Source: Terriglobus saanensis SP1PR4
GTDB taxonomy: Bacteria; Acidobacteriota; Terriglobia; Terriglobales; Acidobacteriaceae
Assembly (NCBI RefSeq): GCF_000179915.2
Contig: NC_014963.1
Span: 3,720,001 to 3,784,000 of the forward strand
Direction of reading: 5' to 3'
Length of the DNA: 64,000 nt
Part shown: one piece after another, positions 34,229 through 44,204 of the stretch
How positions within the stretch are numbered: the first letter of the stretch is position 1
How the letters are laid out: every line of letters starts with the position of its first letter
The notes under the pieces: model-generated
Databases searched by the model: none
What the model saw: the letters and a program-made list of their open reading frames with translations, nothing else
Told to the model about the DNA's origin: nothing
Program-made: the position numbers and the translations under genes

Positions 34229-34264
34229 GAGCGTGGCGCCATCTGGAAGCAGGCAGCCACGCTC
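34229..34264 (-). terminator. Internal terminator/attenuator between rpsB and tsf
   Basis: GAGCGTGGC (34229-34237) pairs exactly with GCCACGCTC (34256-34264); on the minus strand it is followed by TTTTTG. Located 26 bases after rpsB and 65 before tsf, so it may reduce tsf relative to rpsB. Confidence 0.75.
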
Positions 34265-34289
34265 TCAATGAGGAATCGTGAACAGCCTC

Positions 34290-35216
<927 letters not shown>

Positions 35217-35304
35217 ATCTTCAACTCTTTCTTGAGAGCATCCTCGGCAATGGCCGGGATTGGTCCCTGGTTCGGGAAATTTGACTCCGGTTGGTAGAAC
35301 GAAA

Positions 35305-35338
35305 CCGGAGCGCGAAGACCGAAGTCTCCGCGCCCCGG
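35305..35338 (-). terminator. Rho-independent terminator after rpsI
   Basis: 15-bp stem (35305-35319 with 35324-35338; two G-T wobbles) and a UUCG loop on the minus-strand RNA, then TTTCGTT. It lies just after the rpsI stop (35347). Confidence 0.85.
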
Positions 35339-35346
35339 CAGGAAGA

Positions 35347-35742
35347 TTACCGCTTCGAGAACTGGAAGCGCTTACGTGCGCCCTTCTGACCGTACTTCTT
35401 ACGCTCCTTGATGCGAGCGTCGCGGGTCAGGAGGCCGTCGGCCTTGAGCACCTTGCGGAGCTCGATGTTGAACTCAAGCAATGCACGAGCGATACCCATC
35501 TTCACAGCATCGGCCTGCGCCATGACGCCGCCGCCCTTGACTGTGGTGATGATGTCGAACTGGCCTTCGACCGAGGCAGTCTGCAGAGTCCGCTTGGCGG
35601 ACGCGCGCTGCTGCTCGGTCACGAAGTAGACCTCAGAGGCCTTGCCGTTGACCGTAAAGTTTCCGCCGCCAGGACGAAGAAATACGCGAGCGACCGCAGA
35701 CTTGCGACGCCCCGTGCCGTAGTACTGAACCAGATCTGCCAT
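35347..35742 (-). CDS. rpsI: 30S ribosomal protein S9
   Basis: 131 aa. [33 protein letters not shown] at the start and the basic C-terminal tail [16 protein letters not shown] (ending SKR, reaching the P-site tRNA) are diagnostic for S9. It follows rplM by 18 bases, the conserved rplM-rpsI arrangement. Cotranscribed from the promoter at 36512-36540. Confidence 0.97.
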   Translation of the reverse strand: MADLVQYYGTGRRKSAVARVFLRPGGGNFTVNGKASEVYFVTEQQRASAKRTLQTASVEGQFDIITTVKGGGVMAQADAVKMGIARALLEFNIELRKVLKADGLLTRDARIKERKKYGQKGARKRFQFSKR

Positions 35743-35760
35743 AATCCCTCGAAACTCCCT

Positions 35761-36195
35761 TTATGCCGTTACTTCAAGCGGTTCTGGCTGCTGAGCCAGA
35801 TGCGGATGCTTGTCGCCGCGATAAACCTTTAGCTTCGTCGCCATCTGGCGGCCCATCTTGCTCTTGGGCAGCATGCCCTTGATCGCCTGCTCCAGAATCA
35901 TCTCCGGCTTGCGAACGAGCAGCTTGGAGAACTCTTCCTCACGCAGACCGCCGGGGAAACCCGTGTAGCGGCGATACATCTTCTGCTGGCTCTTGAGACC
36001 CGTCAGAACAATCTTCTCCGCATTGATCACAACAACATGGTCGCCCACATCGATGTAGGGGGTGTACTGGGTGCTGTTCTTGCCCGTCAGCACACGTGCT
36101 GCGCCGCTGGCGAAACGTCCCAGTGTCTTGCCGGTGGCGTCCAGGACGAACCACTTGCGCTTGATATCTTTCGAGCTCGGTACAAAAGTGCCCAT
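35761..36195 (-). CDS. rplM: 50S ribosomal protein L13
   Basis: 144 aa from ATG 36195, with GGAG about 8 bases upstream; a longer in-frame extension upstream (to 36450) is not conserved. Signature [54 protein letters not shown], with [19 protein letters not shown] and the [25 protein letters not shown] block. L13 is an early assembly protein of the large subunit. First gene of the operon and preceded by a 5' leader of about 310 bases if the promoter proposed here is used. Confidence 0.97.
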   Translation of the reverse strand: MGTFVPSSKDIKRKWFVLDATGKTLGRFASGAARVLTGKNSTQYTPYIDVGDHVVVINAEKIVLTGLKSQQKMYRRYTGFPGGLREEEFSKLLVRKPEMILEQAIKGMLPKSKMGRQMATKLKVYRGDKHPHLAQQPEPLEVTA

Positions 36196-36511
36196 CGTGT
36201 TTCTCCGCTCTAAAACTCTTGAATCTAAAACCCTTGCAAACTCTTCGCCATGGGAAATCTCAACCTGCAGAACACAACATCCAGCCAACACGAGCCCAAA
36301 TTCCGGCCACATGCTTGGAGCAAATGGAGTGGGTGCTTTGGGGGCCCGACTTCTCTCTGGAAACAGCTTGCCGCAATCAAGCAGCCGAGCCACTCTCCGG
36401 AAGGTAGTCCGCTGACCAATAGCCAGCTTTGCCCCGGGTGGATCCACCACGCGTTCACGTTACAGTTCCAAAAGACACAGGAGGCCGTAGCGCGAATCTA
36501 CGCGAGTCCTA
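36196..36511 (-). other. Long untranslated leader of rplM-rpsI (no gene seen)
   Basis: The 36196-36572 stretch has no convincing ORF (only short non-conserved frames). The proposed promoter is at its far end (36512-36540). I recognise no known L13 leader motif by eye; folding would be needed to test for an autoregulatory structure. Confidence 0.5.
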
Positions 36512-36540
36512 AGAATAGCCGGAAGAGGCTGTAGAGTCAA
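36512..36540 (-). promoter_or_regulatory. Sigma70-type promoter for rplM-rpsI
   Basis: On the minus strand: TTGACT (36535-36540), 17-bp spacer, TATTCT (36512-36517). Transcription would start near 36505. Confidence 0.6.
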
Positions 36541-36572
36541 CCAAAACGGGGCGGAAAACCTCTCGCCAGCCG

Positions 36573-38165
36573 CTAAAGTTTACCCACCAGGGTGCCCTTT
36601 AGGGAATGGACCGCCGGCACGAGCTTTTTCTTCGGATCCAGGCGGTAAACAATCAGCAGATTGCGGTCCGGATCGTCCATCGCTGGAAACTCCGCCACCC
36701 GCGTCAACTGGTAAAACTGCGCGAGCGAGTCCATCTTGTCGTCTTCCACATAATTCCAGGCGATGAACCACCCCGGCTTGTACGCCGCAATCCGGTCCTG
36801 CAACTCCATCGTCCCGAAGTCGTCGCAGATGGAAGGCAGCCCCGTCATCAGGGTCAGGTCGCTTCCACTGATCGAAAGCACGGTGCGGCTATGACCGTGC
36901 TCCGCATCGACGACACCCTTCACCCTGGCTGCTGCATCCGCAAAGCTGTACTGAGGATGCCGGACAAAGTGCAGCGTCTCCCGCGCGTGTACCGCGCCCA
37001 CCGCCGCGAAAATGCACGCAAAGACTACAGCCGCAGGCTTCCATTCGCTGGACAAGTCCTCGGCCCCGCGCACCGCCAGGATCGTCAACGGGACCGCCAC
37101 CACCATGTAATACCGTGGCTGCAACGAGGCGTGATACGCCAGAAAAGCGAAGTAGCCCGCGATCCATAGTATGCAACCGGTAAACAACGGATCGCTCCAG
37201 ATCCGTCTGCGAAAAATCGCCACAACGACAACAAAGACCGCGATGACGCAGATCGCTGGGCTCGTCCAGGCCGCGTTGTGAATGGTGTCCGTCACGACAC
37301 TCCAGAAGGTCGCCCGCGTGATCCCCGTGTATTGGTTCGCCTGGAAAAGGTATTTGAAATCAGCGAGATAATAAGGCCGAATGGCCAGGACGAAGTACGT
37401 CCCAACGATCGCCGTCGCCGTCACACCCGCCATCACCGTTGAGAGGGCAAACCTTTTCCAGACCCGTCCCTCCCCGCACCATAGCATCCACAAGACTGCA
37501 GGCATCAGGCAGATAGCCGTCGTCTTTGTCCCGATCATCAGCGCCGCCAGGACGCCCAGACCAATCACTCTGGCCCATGACTTAATCCTGTTAGGAAAGG
37601 GGGTCCAAGCCAACCACATGGCCATCAGGGTTAACAGGATCAACATCGGTTCCAGGATTGCCATCCGTCCAAAAGCGTAAAGAAAGGGACTCACAGAAAG
37701 CATCGCCACGGCTACCGCCGGGGAGAGTTGTGCCACCAGCGCCGTTTCCCTTCCCGTGCCCCGTTTTCGCATCAGGACATAGACTGCCATCACGATGCCC
37801 ACAAACACCGCGACCGCCAGCGATCTGGCCGGAACGATACCTACCCCCGTCACGCTGAAGAGCATGCCTTCCAGAAGAGGCCAAACCGGAAGCGCTGCTG
37901 CAGGATTGAAGTCCCCCGGAACTTGCCACGCCCCACGCAGGTAGTAGCGGATGGCGGCGTCTCCGTACCAACCCTCATCCGTGTATTTGGCCCAGTCCAC
38001 CCAGGGAGAGTGATTGGGAAAGTCGGCCCGCAGATGCAGCGTGTGCAGAAAAAGAAAAACCCCGGCGATCGCAAAAAGGGTGACCTGGCCCAGACGGTTC
38101 TTCAAATCTTTTCCTCCACCAAACACGGAGATATCTGAACAGGAAGGACTTTTGCTTGCCGACAT
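36573..38165 (-). CDS. GT-C family (GT39-like) membrane glycosyltransferase
   Basis: 530 aa with about eleven membrane spans. After the first span the segment WAKYTDEGWYGDAAIRYYLRG carries the acidic residues of GT-C transferases (DEGW type, as in GT83/PMT-like proteins), then a large hydrophobic core (FLYAFGRMAILEPMLILLTLMAMWLAW) and a C-terminal soluble domain (VDAEHGHSRTVLSISGSDLTLMTGLPSICDDFG). It transfers a sugar from a polyprenyl-phosphate donor to an envelope acceptor; details unknown. Unlike the pair at 8-12 kb it is not in an operon with other transferases. Confidence 0.85.
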   Translation of the reverse strand: MSASKSPSCSDISVFGGGKDLKNRLGQVTLFAIAGVFLFLHTLHLRADFPNHSPWVDWAKYTDEGWYGDAAIRYYLRGAWQVPGDFNPAAALPVWPLLEGMLFSVTGVGIVPARSLAVAVFVGIVMAVYVLMRKRGTGRETALVAQLSPAVAVAMLSVSPFLYAFGRMAILEPMLILLTLMAMWLAWTPFPNRIKSWARVIGLGVLAALMIGTKTTAICLMPAVLWMLWCGEGRVWKRFALSTVMAGVTATAIVGTYFVLAIRPYYLADFKYLFQANQYTGITRATFWSVVTDTIHNAAWTSPAICVIAVFVVVVAIFRRRIWSDPLFTGCILWIAGYFAFLAYHASLQPRYYMVVAVPLTILAVRGAEDLSSEWKPAAVVFACIFAAVGAVHARETLHFVRHPQYSFADAAARVKGVVDAEHGHSRTVLSISGSDLTLMTGLPSICDDFGTMELQDRIAAYKPGWFIAWNYVEDDKMDSLAQFYQLTRVAEFPAMDDPDRNLLIVYRLDPKKKLVPAVHSLKGTLVGKL

Positions 38166-38203
38166 GTTAAACGGGAAAATCCGGATTCAGTTCCCAAAAT
38201 TGC

Positions 38204-39310
38204 TCATTCGTAGGAGAGCGCGTCGATGGGATCTTTCCGTGAAGCCTTCCAGGCGGGATACAGCGCGCCTAACAGAGCTCCCACAAAGGCGATGAGAACG
38301 GAGCGGAGTACCCAGGCGGGTGTGACCGCAAACTCCATCGTCGGAAACTTGACGTGAAAAATGGAGCGCATCAGATACGTCACGCCTACGCCCAGAGCGA
38401 TCCCGCAGACAGCCAGCATTCCCGTTTCACGCAGCACCACCGAGAGAATATAAAACCGCGATGCGCCCAGAGATTTCAGAATGCCGATCTCGCGCGTCCG
38501 CTCCATGACCGCCGTATACATCGACTGGAAGATCACGATGAAGCCGATGATGATGGCGATCCCAATGACCACGTTCAACGCAATGTTGAATCCCGGAAAC
38601 TTCTCGGGCGTCAATGCTGAAAGAAATTCATCCAGCGTCTGTACGTCGTACTGCTCCATACCGTCCGTGTGTTTAATCGCCTGGCGGATCTCTTCCTGGT
38701 ACTTCGGCGAGTCTTCCGTTTTGAGGTAGAACATGCTCGCCCGGCCCTCGGAATGCTCGATCGAGTTCATCGTGTCGATCGGAACGAACTTGCGTCCGCC
38801 TTTGCCATGTTCCACAATCCCGCTGACGCGGAAGGTGTGATGCATCACGTCCATGGGATCGCCTATATGAAGGCCCTTGCCGGAGTTCGCCGTAAAGTCG
38901 TCAATGATAATGTCATCCGGTCCCTGGAACGGGCCACCCTGCAGAAAAACAAAGGGCTTCAGGGCATTGAAGCTGGCATAGTCGATGCCATAGATGTTCT
39001 CGATCGACGCGCCCGCGGTCAGCTGAATATAGACAGGCGAGGCCACCAGAACGTGCGGGATCTTCTCGAAGATCGCCGATGCCTTCGCAGGCGCTGCCGC
39101 TCCACTGACGCCGATGAGGTTGCTGGTCGTTCCGGGGCGGGCAATCATGTCCATGCCGATGCCGCTATTGCGCGTCTTCTGTCCGTTCAACATACCCAGC
39201 ATGATCGCCGCAATGGAGAGGATCATGATGACCTCAATCGCAACGGCAAGCGCGCTGATGATGGAGCGGAGGGGACGATATACCAGATTGCCAAGTACAA
39301 GCCTGTTCAT
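38204..39310 (-). CDS. ABC transporter permease, FtsX/MacB-like (DevC type)
   Basis: 368 aa. N-terminal span (PLRSIISALAVAIEVIMILSIAAIMLGML), a periplasmic MacB-like domain (RPGTTSNLIGVSGAAAPAKA ... ENIYGIDYASFNALKPFVFLQGGPFQGPDDIIIDD), then three C-terminal spans with the FtsX signature MERTREIGILKSLGASRFYILSVVLRETGML. It needs an ATPase partner, which is not adjacent here. The class exports lipoproteins, macrolides or peptides, or regulates envelope stress. Downstream (38 bases) is the GT-C gene. Confidence 0.9.
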   Translation of the reverse strand: MNRLVLGNLVYRPLRSIISALAVAIEVIMILSIAAIMLGMLNGQKTRNSGIGMDMIARPGTTSNLIGVSGAAAPAKASAIFEKIPHVLVASPVYIQLTAGASIENIYGIDYASFNALKPFVFLQGGPFQGPDDIIIDDFTANSGKGLHIGDPMDVMHHTFRVSGIVEHGKGGRKFVPIDTMNSIEHSEGRASMFYLKTEDSPKYQEEIRQAIKHTDGMEQYDVQTLDEFLSALTPEKFPGFNIALNVVIGIAIIIGFIVIFQSMYTAVMERTREIGILKSLGASRFYILSVVLRETGMLAVCGIALGVGVTYLMRSIFHVKFPTMEFAVTPAWVLRSVLIAFVGALLGALYPAWKASRKDPIDALSYE

Positions 39311-39357
39311 GTCTGTCCATTGTACTGTTGGCAGACTTTGAGACAGGCGATGGAGGG

Positions 39358-40260
39358 CTAAGCCCCCACCACAGGAGCCGTAATCGGAGCCAAAGGGTCG
39401 CCTACTTTTACTGGCAAAGGAACCGCAACGCCATTCTTGTCCACTTCATTCGATTCGACATAGAAATGGGTGAGATTGGCCTGTCCGAACGACGTCGTAA
39501 TCGCAACATCGGCGGCATCGCGTCCGGCAGCCATTAACAACCGTCCCATTCTGGGCTGATTGTGGCGCGCATCCATATCCCACCAGCGTCCACTCAGCCA
39601 GACCTGATACCAGGCACTGAAATCTCCCGCGCCCGCATACGGCACGCGAATGTCACCCAGATATCCGGTCACATAACGCGCCGGAATGTTCATCGCACGG
39701 CTCAGCGTGACCGCAAGATGTTGGAAGTCCCGGCAGACGCCTTCTCGCTCGGTGAAGACATCCATTGCCGTCTTCGTCGAGCGGGCTTTCTTGTAATCAA
39801 ACGCAACCTTGTCGTGGACCCAGTCACGGATCGCCGATGCCCTGCTCCATCCTGGAAGCGTCCATTGGAAGAGATCGCTCGCAATCGCACCGAAGCGGTC
39901 CACCTCGCAGTAACGGCTGGAGAGTAGGAACTGCAGGGTATGATCCGGAAGATCCTGGATGGGGTGCTGGATCGCGTTGTATCCCTGCAGGTCCGGCTCT
40001 CCGCCGATCTCAACAAGATTCTTCCCACACAGACGCAGTGCTCCTGGGGGCGCCGTAAAGCGTGAGCACCTGTTTCCGAAGGAGTCCAGGTAATCGAAGG
40101 GCGTGAGTTCCGTCCGCGAGTTCATGTTGATATATTCCACGTTCAGATCGTCGCTGCTCCGCAACGCACCATCCAGCGACGGATGCAGGTGCAACATCGT
40201 CACCATCGGTGTCTCAACCGGCAGGTGGAACTGAATATCGAACTCCGATCGGATCAACAT
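39358..40260 (-). CDS. Transglutaminase-like family protein with atypical active site
   Basis: 300 aa. N-terminal beta-domain (MLIRSEFDIQFHLPVETPMV), then the papain-like core: REGVCRDFQHLAVTLSRAMNIPARYVTGY (Cys176), FSAWYQVWLSGRWWDMDARHNQPRMGRLLMAAGRDAADVAITTSFG. The Asp of the triad is at 230 (DMDARH). Position 215, where homologues I know have His (FHAW), is Ser (FSAW; codon AGT). The family includes cysteine proteases and cell-wall enzymes. With this substitution activity is uncertain. The gene lies in the metK-adjacent region; regulation unknown. Confidence 0.87.
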   Translation of the reverse strand: MLIRSEFDIQFHLPVETPMVTMLHLHPSLDGALRSSDDLNVEYINMNSRTELTPFDYLDSFGNRCSRFTAPPGALRLCGKNLVEIGGEPDLQGYNAIQHPIQDLPDHTLQFLLSSRYCEVDRFGAIASDLFQWTLPGWSRASAIRDWVHDKVAFDYKKARSTKTAMDVFTEREGVCRDFQHLAVTLSRAMNIPARYVTGYLGDIRVPYAGAGDFSAWYQVWLSGRWWDMDARHNQPRMGRLLMAAGRDAADVAITTSFGQANLTHFYVESNEVDKNGVAVPLPVKVGDPLAPITAPVVGA

Positions 40261-40329
40261 AGTCTTAATTTTATGCAGATTGCAGCATTTTCGTTGCTTG
40301 CAACTACTATTGCGGGCTTAAAACGACAA

Positions 40330-40358
40330 CAGGCGAAGGTGGTATGGACCCTCGCCTG
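40330..40358 (-). terminator. Weak hairpin terminator downstream of metK
   Basis: CAGGCGAAGGT (40330-40340) and ACCCTCGCCTG (40348-40358) pair with one mismatch; on the minus strand it is followed by TTGTCGTTTT. Sits 37 bases past the metK stop. Confidence 0.45.
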
Positions 40359-40394
40359 CTCTCATTCTTTCGCACCCCTATGCCTGACTTCAGG

Positions 40395-41570
40395 CTAACG
40401 GCTGGCGACAACCTCGCCCACACCAGCGCCGACGCGCAAGGCTTCAGCCTTGTCCGTCTTCTCCCAAGTAAACGTGTCGCCCGAACGTCCAAAGTGGCCG
40501 TAAGCAGCTGTCAGCTTGAAGATCGGGCGACGCAGATCCAGCGTTTCGATGATGCCCTTGGGCGTCAGCTTGAAGTTTTTGCGGACCAGATCTTCCAGCT
40601 TGTCTTCGGCAACCGTTCCGGTACCGAAGGTGTCCACCAGAACGCTGACCGGTTCGGCCACGCCGATTGCGTAAGCCAACTGCACTTCGCAGCGATCCGC
40701 CAGACCCGCCGCGACGATGTTCTTCGCCACATAACGCGCCATATACGCCGCAGAACGATCCACCTTGGTGGAGTCCTTGCCGCTGAACGCTCCGCCGCCG
40801 TGGCGTCCCATGCCACCATAGGTGTCCACGATGATCTTGCGACCCGTGAGACCCGTATCACCCATAGGTCCACCGATAACGAAGCGTCCCGTCGGATTGA
40901 TGTGATATTTCGTGTCCGCATCCAGGAGCTCCGCGGGAATCACGGCCTGAATCACATTCTTCAGGATGTCCGCGCGCAGCGTCTCATTGGTGACTTCTTC
41001 CGCATGCTGTGTCGAGATAACGACCGCATCCACACGGACAGGCTTGTGGTTCGAGTCATACTCGACCGTCACCTGGCTCTTGCCATCGGGACGGAGGTAC
41101 GACATCAGACCGGACTTTCGCACTTCGCTGAGCTTGGAAGCCAGCTTGTGCGCGAGCGAGATCGGCGTCGGCATGAGCTCAGGCGTCTCGTTGGTTGCAT
41201 AGCCGAACATCATTCCCTGGTCGCCAGCGCCGCCGGTGTCCACACCCTGCGCAATGTCAGGAGACTGCTTGTTGATCGTCGAAATCACCGCGCAGGTGTT
41301 CGAATCGAAGCCATAGGCGGCGTTGTTGTACCCGATATCGGAGACGGTATCACGCACCAGCTTCTGAAAGTCGACATACGCTTCGGTCGTGATCTCACCG
41401 GCGATGACGACCAGGCCTGTGCAGGTCAGCGTCTCGCATGCAACACGGCTCATCGGGTCCTGCGCCAGGCAGGCATCCAGGATGGCATCGGAGATCTGGT
41501 CGGCGATCTTGTCGGGATGGCCTTCGGTAACGGACTCGGACGTAAATAGGAAACGATCGCGCTTAGACAA
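40395..41570 (-). CDS. metK: S-adenosylmethionine synthetase
   Basis: 391 aa with TTG start at 41570, preceded by GGAGGAG. Signature [69 protein letters not shown] and [29 protein letters not shown]. It makes S-adenosylmethionine from Met and ATP. The leader (41571-41700) contains a stem GGCGGG/CCCGCC (41670-41695) but no SAM riboswitch consensus that I recognise. Its product feeds the methylation cycle completed by ahcY in this window. Confidence 0.96.
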   Translation of the reverse strand: MSKRDRFLFTSESVTEGHPDKIADQISDAILDACLAQDPMSRVACETLTCTGLVVIAGEITTEAYVDFQKLVRDTVSDIGYNNAAYGFDSNTCAVISTINKQSPDIAQGVDTGGAGDQGMMFGYATNETPELMPTPISLAHKLASKLSEVRKSGLMSYLRPDGKSQVTVEYDSNHKPVRVDAVVISTQHAEEVTNETLRADILKNVIQAVIPAELLDADTKYHINPTGRFVIGGPMGDTGLTGRKIIVDTYGGMGRHGGGAFSGKDSTKVDRSAAYMARYVAKNIVAAGLADRCEVQLAYAIGVAEPVSVLVDTFGTGTVAEDKLEDLVRKNFKLTPKGIIETLDLRRPIFKLTAAYGHFGRSGDTFTWEKTDKAEALRVGAGVGEVVASR

Positions 41571-41725
41571 AACTTCTCCTCCACCTGCAAAACCTTTGAA
41601 TTAACTCATATCAGTTTACCGTAAAGGCAAAATCGACTCTACCAGACTGATTCTGGGGAATTTCAACTGGGCGGGTTTTCAGACGAGTTCCCGCCTAATG
41701 AGCGGTCTAAACTAATAGCCCTTTT

Positions 41726-41742
41726 ATGCAAGGCCCTTGCAT
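41726..41742 (+). promoter_or_regulatory. 17-bp palindrome upstream of SDR gene
   Basis: ATGCAAGG (41726-41733), central C, CCTTGCAT (41735-41742): a perfect 8-bp inverted repeat 46 bases upstream of the SDR start at 41788 and in the shared divergent region with metK. Candidate operator; no regulator gene is adjacent. Confidence 0.4.
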
Positions 41743-41787
41743 AGAGCGTTCCGTCCAAGCTCTCAGTCAGATAGAGGAAGACAAACT

Positions 41788-42780
41788 ATGCCAACGAAGC
41801 AACAACCGATCCACTCCGGTTTCGGATCGAACACCACCGCTGCGGAGACGTTGAAAGGCATGAACCTCAGCGGCAAGGTAGCCATTGTCACGGGAGGATA
41901 TGCCGGGATCGGTCTCGAAACTACGCGTGCCCTCGCTGAAGCCGGTGCCACGGTGCTCGTCCCGAGCCGCACCCCTGAGAAAGCACGCCGGGCCTTGCAC
42001 GGCATTTCCCATGTAGAACAGGGCCGTCTCGAACTCTTCGATCCAACTTCTATTGATGCCTTCGCCAGCGAGTTCCTTGCAAGTGGCCGCCCACTGCATA
42101 TTTTGATCAACAACGCCGGCATTATGGCGTCGCCCCTGGAACGGGATACGCGAGGGTACGAATCGCAGTTTGCCATCAATCATCTAGGCCACTTTCAACT
42201 CACAGCGCGCCTTTGGCCGGCTCTCCGCAAAGCAAACGGCGCACGGATCGTATCGCTTTCCTCCCGCGGTCATCAGATCACCGGAGTCGACTTTGGCGAT
42301 CCCAATTTCAATCGTCGCCCCTATGACAGATGGTCTGCTTATGGCCAATCAAAAACAGCGAACATTCTGTTCGCCGTGGAACTTGACCGGCGTGGCGAAG
42401 CGAGTGGAGTGCGTGCCTTTTCGGTTCACCCTGGGGCAATCTATACAGACCTCGCTCGTCATATGACAGACGAGGAACTCAAAGGCCGAGGATTTACCCG
42501 CAACGATCGCCACGGATCCAGTCCGGCAGGCCAATCAGTTGAGGAAGGAGGCGAATTTAAGACTCTTGAACAGGGTGCGGCGACATCGACCTGGTGCGGG
42601 ACCAGCCCTCAACTCGCAGGAGTGGGCGGCGTTTACTGCGAGGACGTTGAAATCGCCCAGATCTCGGAATCGAACATTCCACTCAAGCCCGGCTTGAGAC
42701 CTTACGCTATCGATTCAAAGGCAGCGAAAGGCTTGTGGACCCTCAGTGAAGGACTCACAGGAGTGAAGTTCCACGCTTAA
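41788..42780 (+). CDS. SDR family oxidoreductase (WW-domain oxidoreductase/retinol-dehydrogenase-like)
   Basis: 330 aa from ATG 41788 with GAGGAAG upstream; a longer frame to 41737 would run into the palindrome. Cofactor motif TGGYAGIGLETT, then NNAGIMASPLE, SLSSRGHQITGVDF and catalytic YGQSK. The insert FGDPNFNRRPYDRW and the long C-terminal part (RGFTRNDRHGSSPAGQSVEEGGEFKTLEQGAATSTWC) match the retinol dehydrogenase/WWOX-like SDR branch. Substrate unknown. The adjacent GT1 gene may belong to the same pathway. Confidence 0.92.
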   Translation: MPTKQQPIHSGFGSNTTAAETLKGMNLSGKVAIVTGGYAGIGLETTRALAEAGATVLVPSRTPEKARRALHGISHVEQGRLELFDPTSIDAFASEFLASGRPLHILINNAGIMASPLERDTRGYESQFAINHLGHFQLTARLWPALRKANGARIVSLSSRGHQITGVDFGDPNFNRRPYDRWSAYGQSKTANILFAVELDRRGEASGVRAFSVHPGAIYTDLARHMTDEELKGRGFTRNDRHGSSPAGQSVEEGGEFKTLEQGAATSTWCGTSPQLAGVGGVYCEDVEIAQISESNIPLKPGLRPYAIDSKAAKGLWTLSEGLTGVKFHA

Positions 42781-42850
42781 CTTGGGTCAATCTCAAAAAG
42801 AAGCACGAATTGACACAGGTCGATCACGCGTTTGCTCTGTAATCATTCTT

Positions 42851-44122
42851 ATGAAAATTTCTTTCATCACTCTTCCCGTATTCGGCCATTTGAATCCCAT
42901 GATCGCGTTAGCGCGGAAAGTTCAATCGCTCGGCCACGATGTTTCTTTAATCTCCGCAGTCGACGCGGAGCCGTTCGCCCGAACTGCCAACCTGCGCTTC
43001 ATCCCTGTGGGTGAGAACGAATTTCCAATCGGGTCCCACGTCTACGTGGAGAAACTTCACAGTGAGCTGACCGCAGGTGAGGAAGGCCTTCGCACCGTCT
43101 TCTCGCTTCTGGGCCACGTAGCCGGGTCACTGTTACGGCCTTTGGAACAAGCTCTCGTAAAAGAGGGGAGCGAAGCAGTCGTGCTCGATACGTATCAGAA
43201 ATATATGGAACTGGTCCCGATCCATCTGGGTCTGCCTTATATCCATGTGTCGAACGCATTGCATTTCGATGTTTCCGGAGAAACTCCGCTCTGCTTTTTC
43301 GATTGGCCGCACAGCACCGATCCGGAAGCAAAGAAGAGAAATCTGGAAGGAGTAGAAGTTTTCAGATCGCTTCTGGAGCCATCTCTCGAAGCAGCAAAAA
43401 AATATGCCGAGGAAGTCGGTCTCAGCGTGGATTGGAAGGACTTATCCACGACCACTTCGAAGCTCGCCTGGATCACACAAATCCCTAAAGACCTGGATTT
43501 TAGTGGCCCGGAGCCATCGCCTTACACCAACACCGGTTCTTTTCAGGACGACTCCGCGCGGCCTGAAGTGGCTTTTCCCTGGGAAGAACTCTCCGATGCG
43601 CCGCTTGTGTACGCCTCCATGGGAACGCTGCAAACTGGTCTGCGCCATGTATTCGAAATCATCAGGAATGTGGCAGCGGACCATAGCCAATACCAATTCG
43701 TGATCGCGATTGGTGGTGTTCTTGATCCTGCGCAGTTCGACCCGCTGCCGAGTAACGTCATTCTGGTTCGTCGCGCGCCACAACTGGAGCTTCTCAAGCG
43801 GGCCCACCTGTGCATCACCCATGCGGGCCTGAATACTGTCCTTGAGGCATTGTCGCAGGGCGTTCCGTTGGTTGCTATCCCTGTAACCAACGACCAACCC
43901 GGCGTAGCAGCAAGACTTGTGGCGAAAAAGGTCGGTCTGGCGACTTCGCTGGAAGAGCTGACCCAGCCACGGCTATCGGAGTTGGTCACTGAAGTTCTAG
44001 AGAATCCTCTTTATCGGAAGAATGCGCAAAAGATGCAGGCAGCGATCTTTTCCAGAGATGGTCTCTCGCTCGCTGCGAACCTGATTGATAAAGCGTTCAG
44101 TCAGGCTCAGAAGAGTCAGTAA
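42851..44122 (+). CDS. GT1 family (MGT/UGT-like) glycosyltransferase
   Basis: 423 aa from ATG 42851 (MKISFITLPVFGHLNPMIALARKVQSLGH is a textbook GT-B N-terminus). The C-terminal donor domain contains LVYASMGTLQTG and the signature HAGLNTVLEALSQGVPLVAIPVTNDQPGVAARL. Family members transfer sugars to lipophilic small molecules, e.g. macrolides and carotenoids (CrtX). Acceptor unknown. The gene follows the SDR by 70 bases and could be cotranscribed. Confidence 0.9.
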   Translation: MKISFITLPVFGHLNPMIALARKVQSLGHDVSLISAVDAEPFARTANLRFIPVGENEFPIGSHVYVEKLHSELTAGEEGLRTVFSLLGHVAGSLLRPLEQALVKEGSEAVVLDTYQKYMELVPIHLGLPYIHVSNALHFDVSGETPLCFFDWPHSTDPEAKKRNLEGVEVFRSLLEPSLEAAKKYAEEVGLSVDWKDLSTTTSKLAWITQIPKDLDFSGPEPSPYTNTGSFQDDSARPEVAFPWEELSDAPLVYASMGTLQTGLRHVFEIIRNVAADHSQYQFVIAIGGVLDPAQFDPLPSNVILVRRAPQLELLKRAHLCITHAGLNTVLEALSQGVPLVAIPVTNDQPGVAARLVAKKVGLATSLEELTQPRLSELVTEVLENPLYRKNAQKMQAAIFSRDGLSLAANLIDKAFSQAQKSQ

Positions 44123-44204
44123 GCGAGTAAGTAGAACCCCGAGTCAAGCTGTCATCAACGTATGGGGTGGTCACTCTGAGACGGACTGACCATCGCTACT
44201 TCCG

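Noticed and set aside
41571-41700. SAM riboswitch before metK
   Set aside because: A GGCGGG/CCCGCC stem is present but none of the conserved loops of SAM-I, SAM-II or SAM/SAH classes could be recognised.
42681-42699. Second HAIR-like palindrome (ACTCAAG...CTTGAG)
   Set aside because: Lies inside the SDR coding sequence (PLKPGLRP region) with the wrong half-site orientation and a short spacer.
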